Below, piece by piece: positions 63,757 to 64,000 of a stretch of 64,000 nucleotides of DNA. The stretch is from CBDAQA01 sp965247815. GTDB lineage: Bacteria > Planctomycetota > Phycisphaerae > Tepidisphaerales > Tepidisphaeraceae. The DNA lies in assembly GCA_965247815.1 (NCBI GenBank), contig CBDFHW010000015.1, positions 248,001 through 312,000 on the forward strand, read 5' to 3'. The notes under the pieces are model-generated. The model had not been told where the DNA came from. It made no database searches and was given only the letters and a program-made list of their open reading frames with translations. A program made the translations under genes and the position numbers. Position 1 is the stretch's first letter, and every line of letters begins with the position of its first letter.

Positions 63757-64000
63757 ATGGTTTCAGCGATCTACTGGCAATATTCGCAAGCGATGCCGTG
63801 GGTGCTGGTCCTGCTCGTTGTTGCCGGCGCTTCGGTGGTGTGGCTTTACCCCCCGCAGTTGCGGCAGGTCCCCCGACCCGCCCGGTGGTTGATGCCTTCA
63901 CTTCGGTTGATCGCAGTGTCGGCGATCATCGTCTCGATCCTGCGACCGGTGATCAGCCGGCCCCGACAGCAGGCCGAGCGGGGGCCGGTGCTGGTGCTGA
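63757..64000 (+). CDS. Membrane protein, N-terminal part, possibly vWA/BatA-like
   Basis: The frame opens at ATG 63757 and runs off the window after 81 codons. It has a first membrane segment (MPWVLVLLVVAGASVVWLY), a short Pro/Arg-rich loop, a second segment (LMPSLRLIAVSAIIVSIL) and then RGPVLVL, which in planctomycete vWA-type membrane proteins leads into a D-x-S-x-S metal site. That site is outside the window, so the family call is tentative. Confidence 0.5.
   Translation, partial: MVSAIYWQYSQAMPWVLVLLVVAGASVVWLYPPQLRQVPRPARWLMPSLRLIAVSAIIVSILRPVISRPRQQAERGPVLVL

Overview
The window looks like a chromosomal segment of a Gram-negative planctomycete, most likely class Phycisphaerae near Tepidisphaerales. 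The evidence is direct. Three large secreted proteins carry an N-terminal LE-x-LE-x-R-x-L(M/L)S-type motif. Two neighbouring exported proteins end in PEP-CTERM tails. There is a Rhodopirellula/Verrucomicrobium-type ECF sigma factor coupled to a FecR anti-sigma protein, and a prepilin-like protein of the DUF1559/H-X9-DG kind. An outer-membrane gene set (lpxI, bamA, skp, lpxD) shows a lipid A-type envelope. Core genes are GC-rich; several accessory stretches are visibly more AT-rich.

Layout. 0-4.4 kb: moaD (cut by the window edge) and lpxI on the minus strand, then a large beta-helix/SdrD-like secreted protein. 4.5-8 kb: an accessory patch with a ParA-like ATPase gene broken by one in-frame amber codon, a HEPN gene joined to it by an ATGA overlap, and a REP/RAYT nest (one full tyrosine transposase, two broken copies, five REP palindromes). 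8.2-12.5 kb: a membrane TPR protein, trpG, tRNA-Leu(CAA), and a double AsnC/siroheme-decarboxylase-like protein. 12.5-29.7 kb: a mosaic accessory region with a frameshifted universal stress protein, a P1B-type ATPase, a GH32 levanase, a cupin/NmrA/LysR group, an alcohol dehydrogenase, two PEP-CTERM genes, an ECF-FecR pair, and decayed serine-recombinase and transposase pieces. It ends at tRNA-Ser(CGA), where the tail of a serine recombinase abuts the tRNA 3' end.

29.9-36.5 kb: a 1010-residue FG-GAP/Ig-like secreted protein, a prepilin-like protein and a sensor kinase/response regulator operon. 36.7-41.2 kb: bamA-skp-lpxD, outer-membrane assembly and lipid A synthesis. 41.3-49.1 kb: rsgA without its usual zinc knuckle, several membrane or zinc-ribbon proteins, a very Gln/Gly-rich membrane protein and an acyltransferase. 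49.1-55.8 kb: a YedK/HMCES-type protein convergent with a nusA-infB-rbfA operon that ends in a degenerate HhH-GPD protein. 56.1-64 kb: a sugar-type ABC ATPase, a HAF-repeat secreted protein, two glycosyltransferases, a GH43-like protein and the start of a membrane protein.

The most unusual points are the ParA-HEPN pair, the REP/RAYT nest, the recombinase tail at tRNA-Ser with a coding hairpin that could serve as the tRNA terminator, the zinc-knuckle-less RsgA, the degenerate HhH protein in the nusA operon, and long-armed hairpins in the leaders of nusA, rbfA and rsgA. All calls are from reading the sequence; no database search was run.
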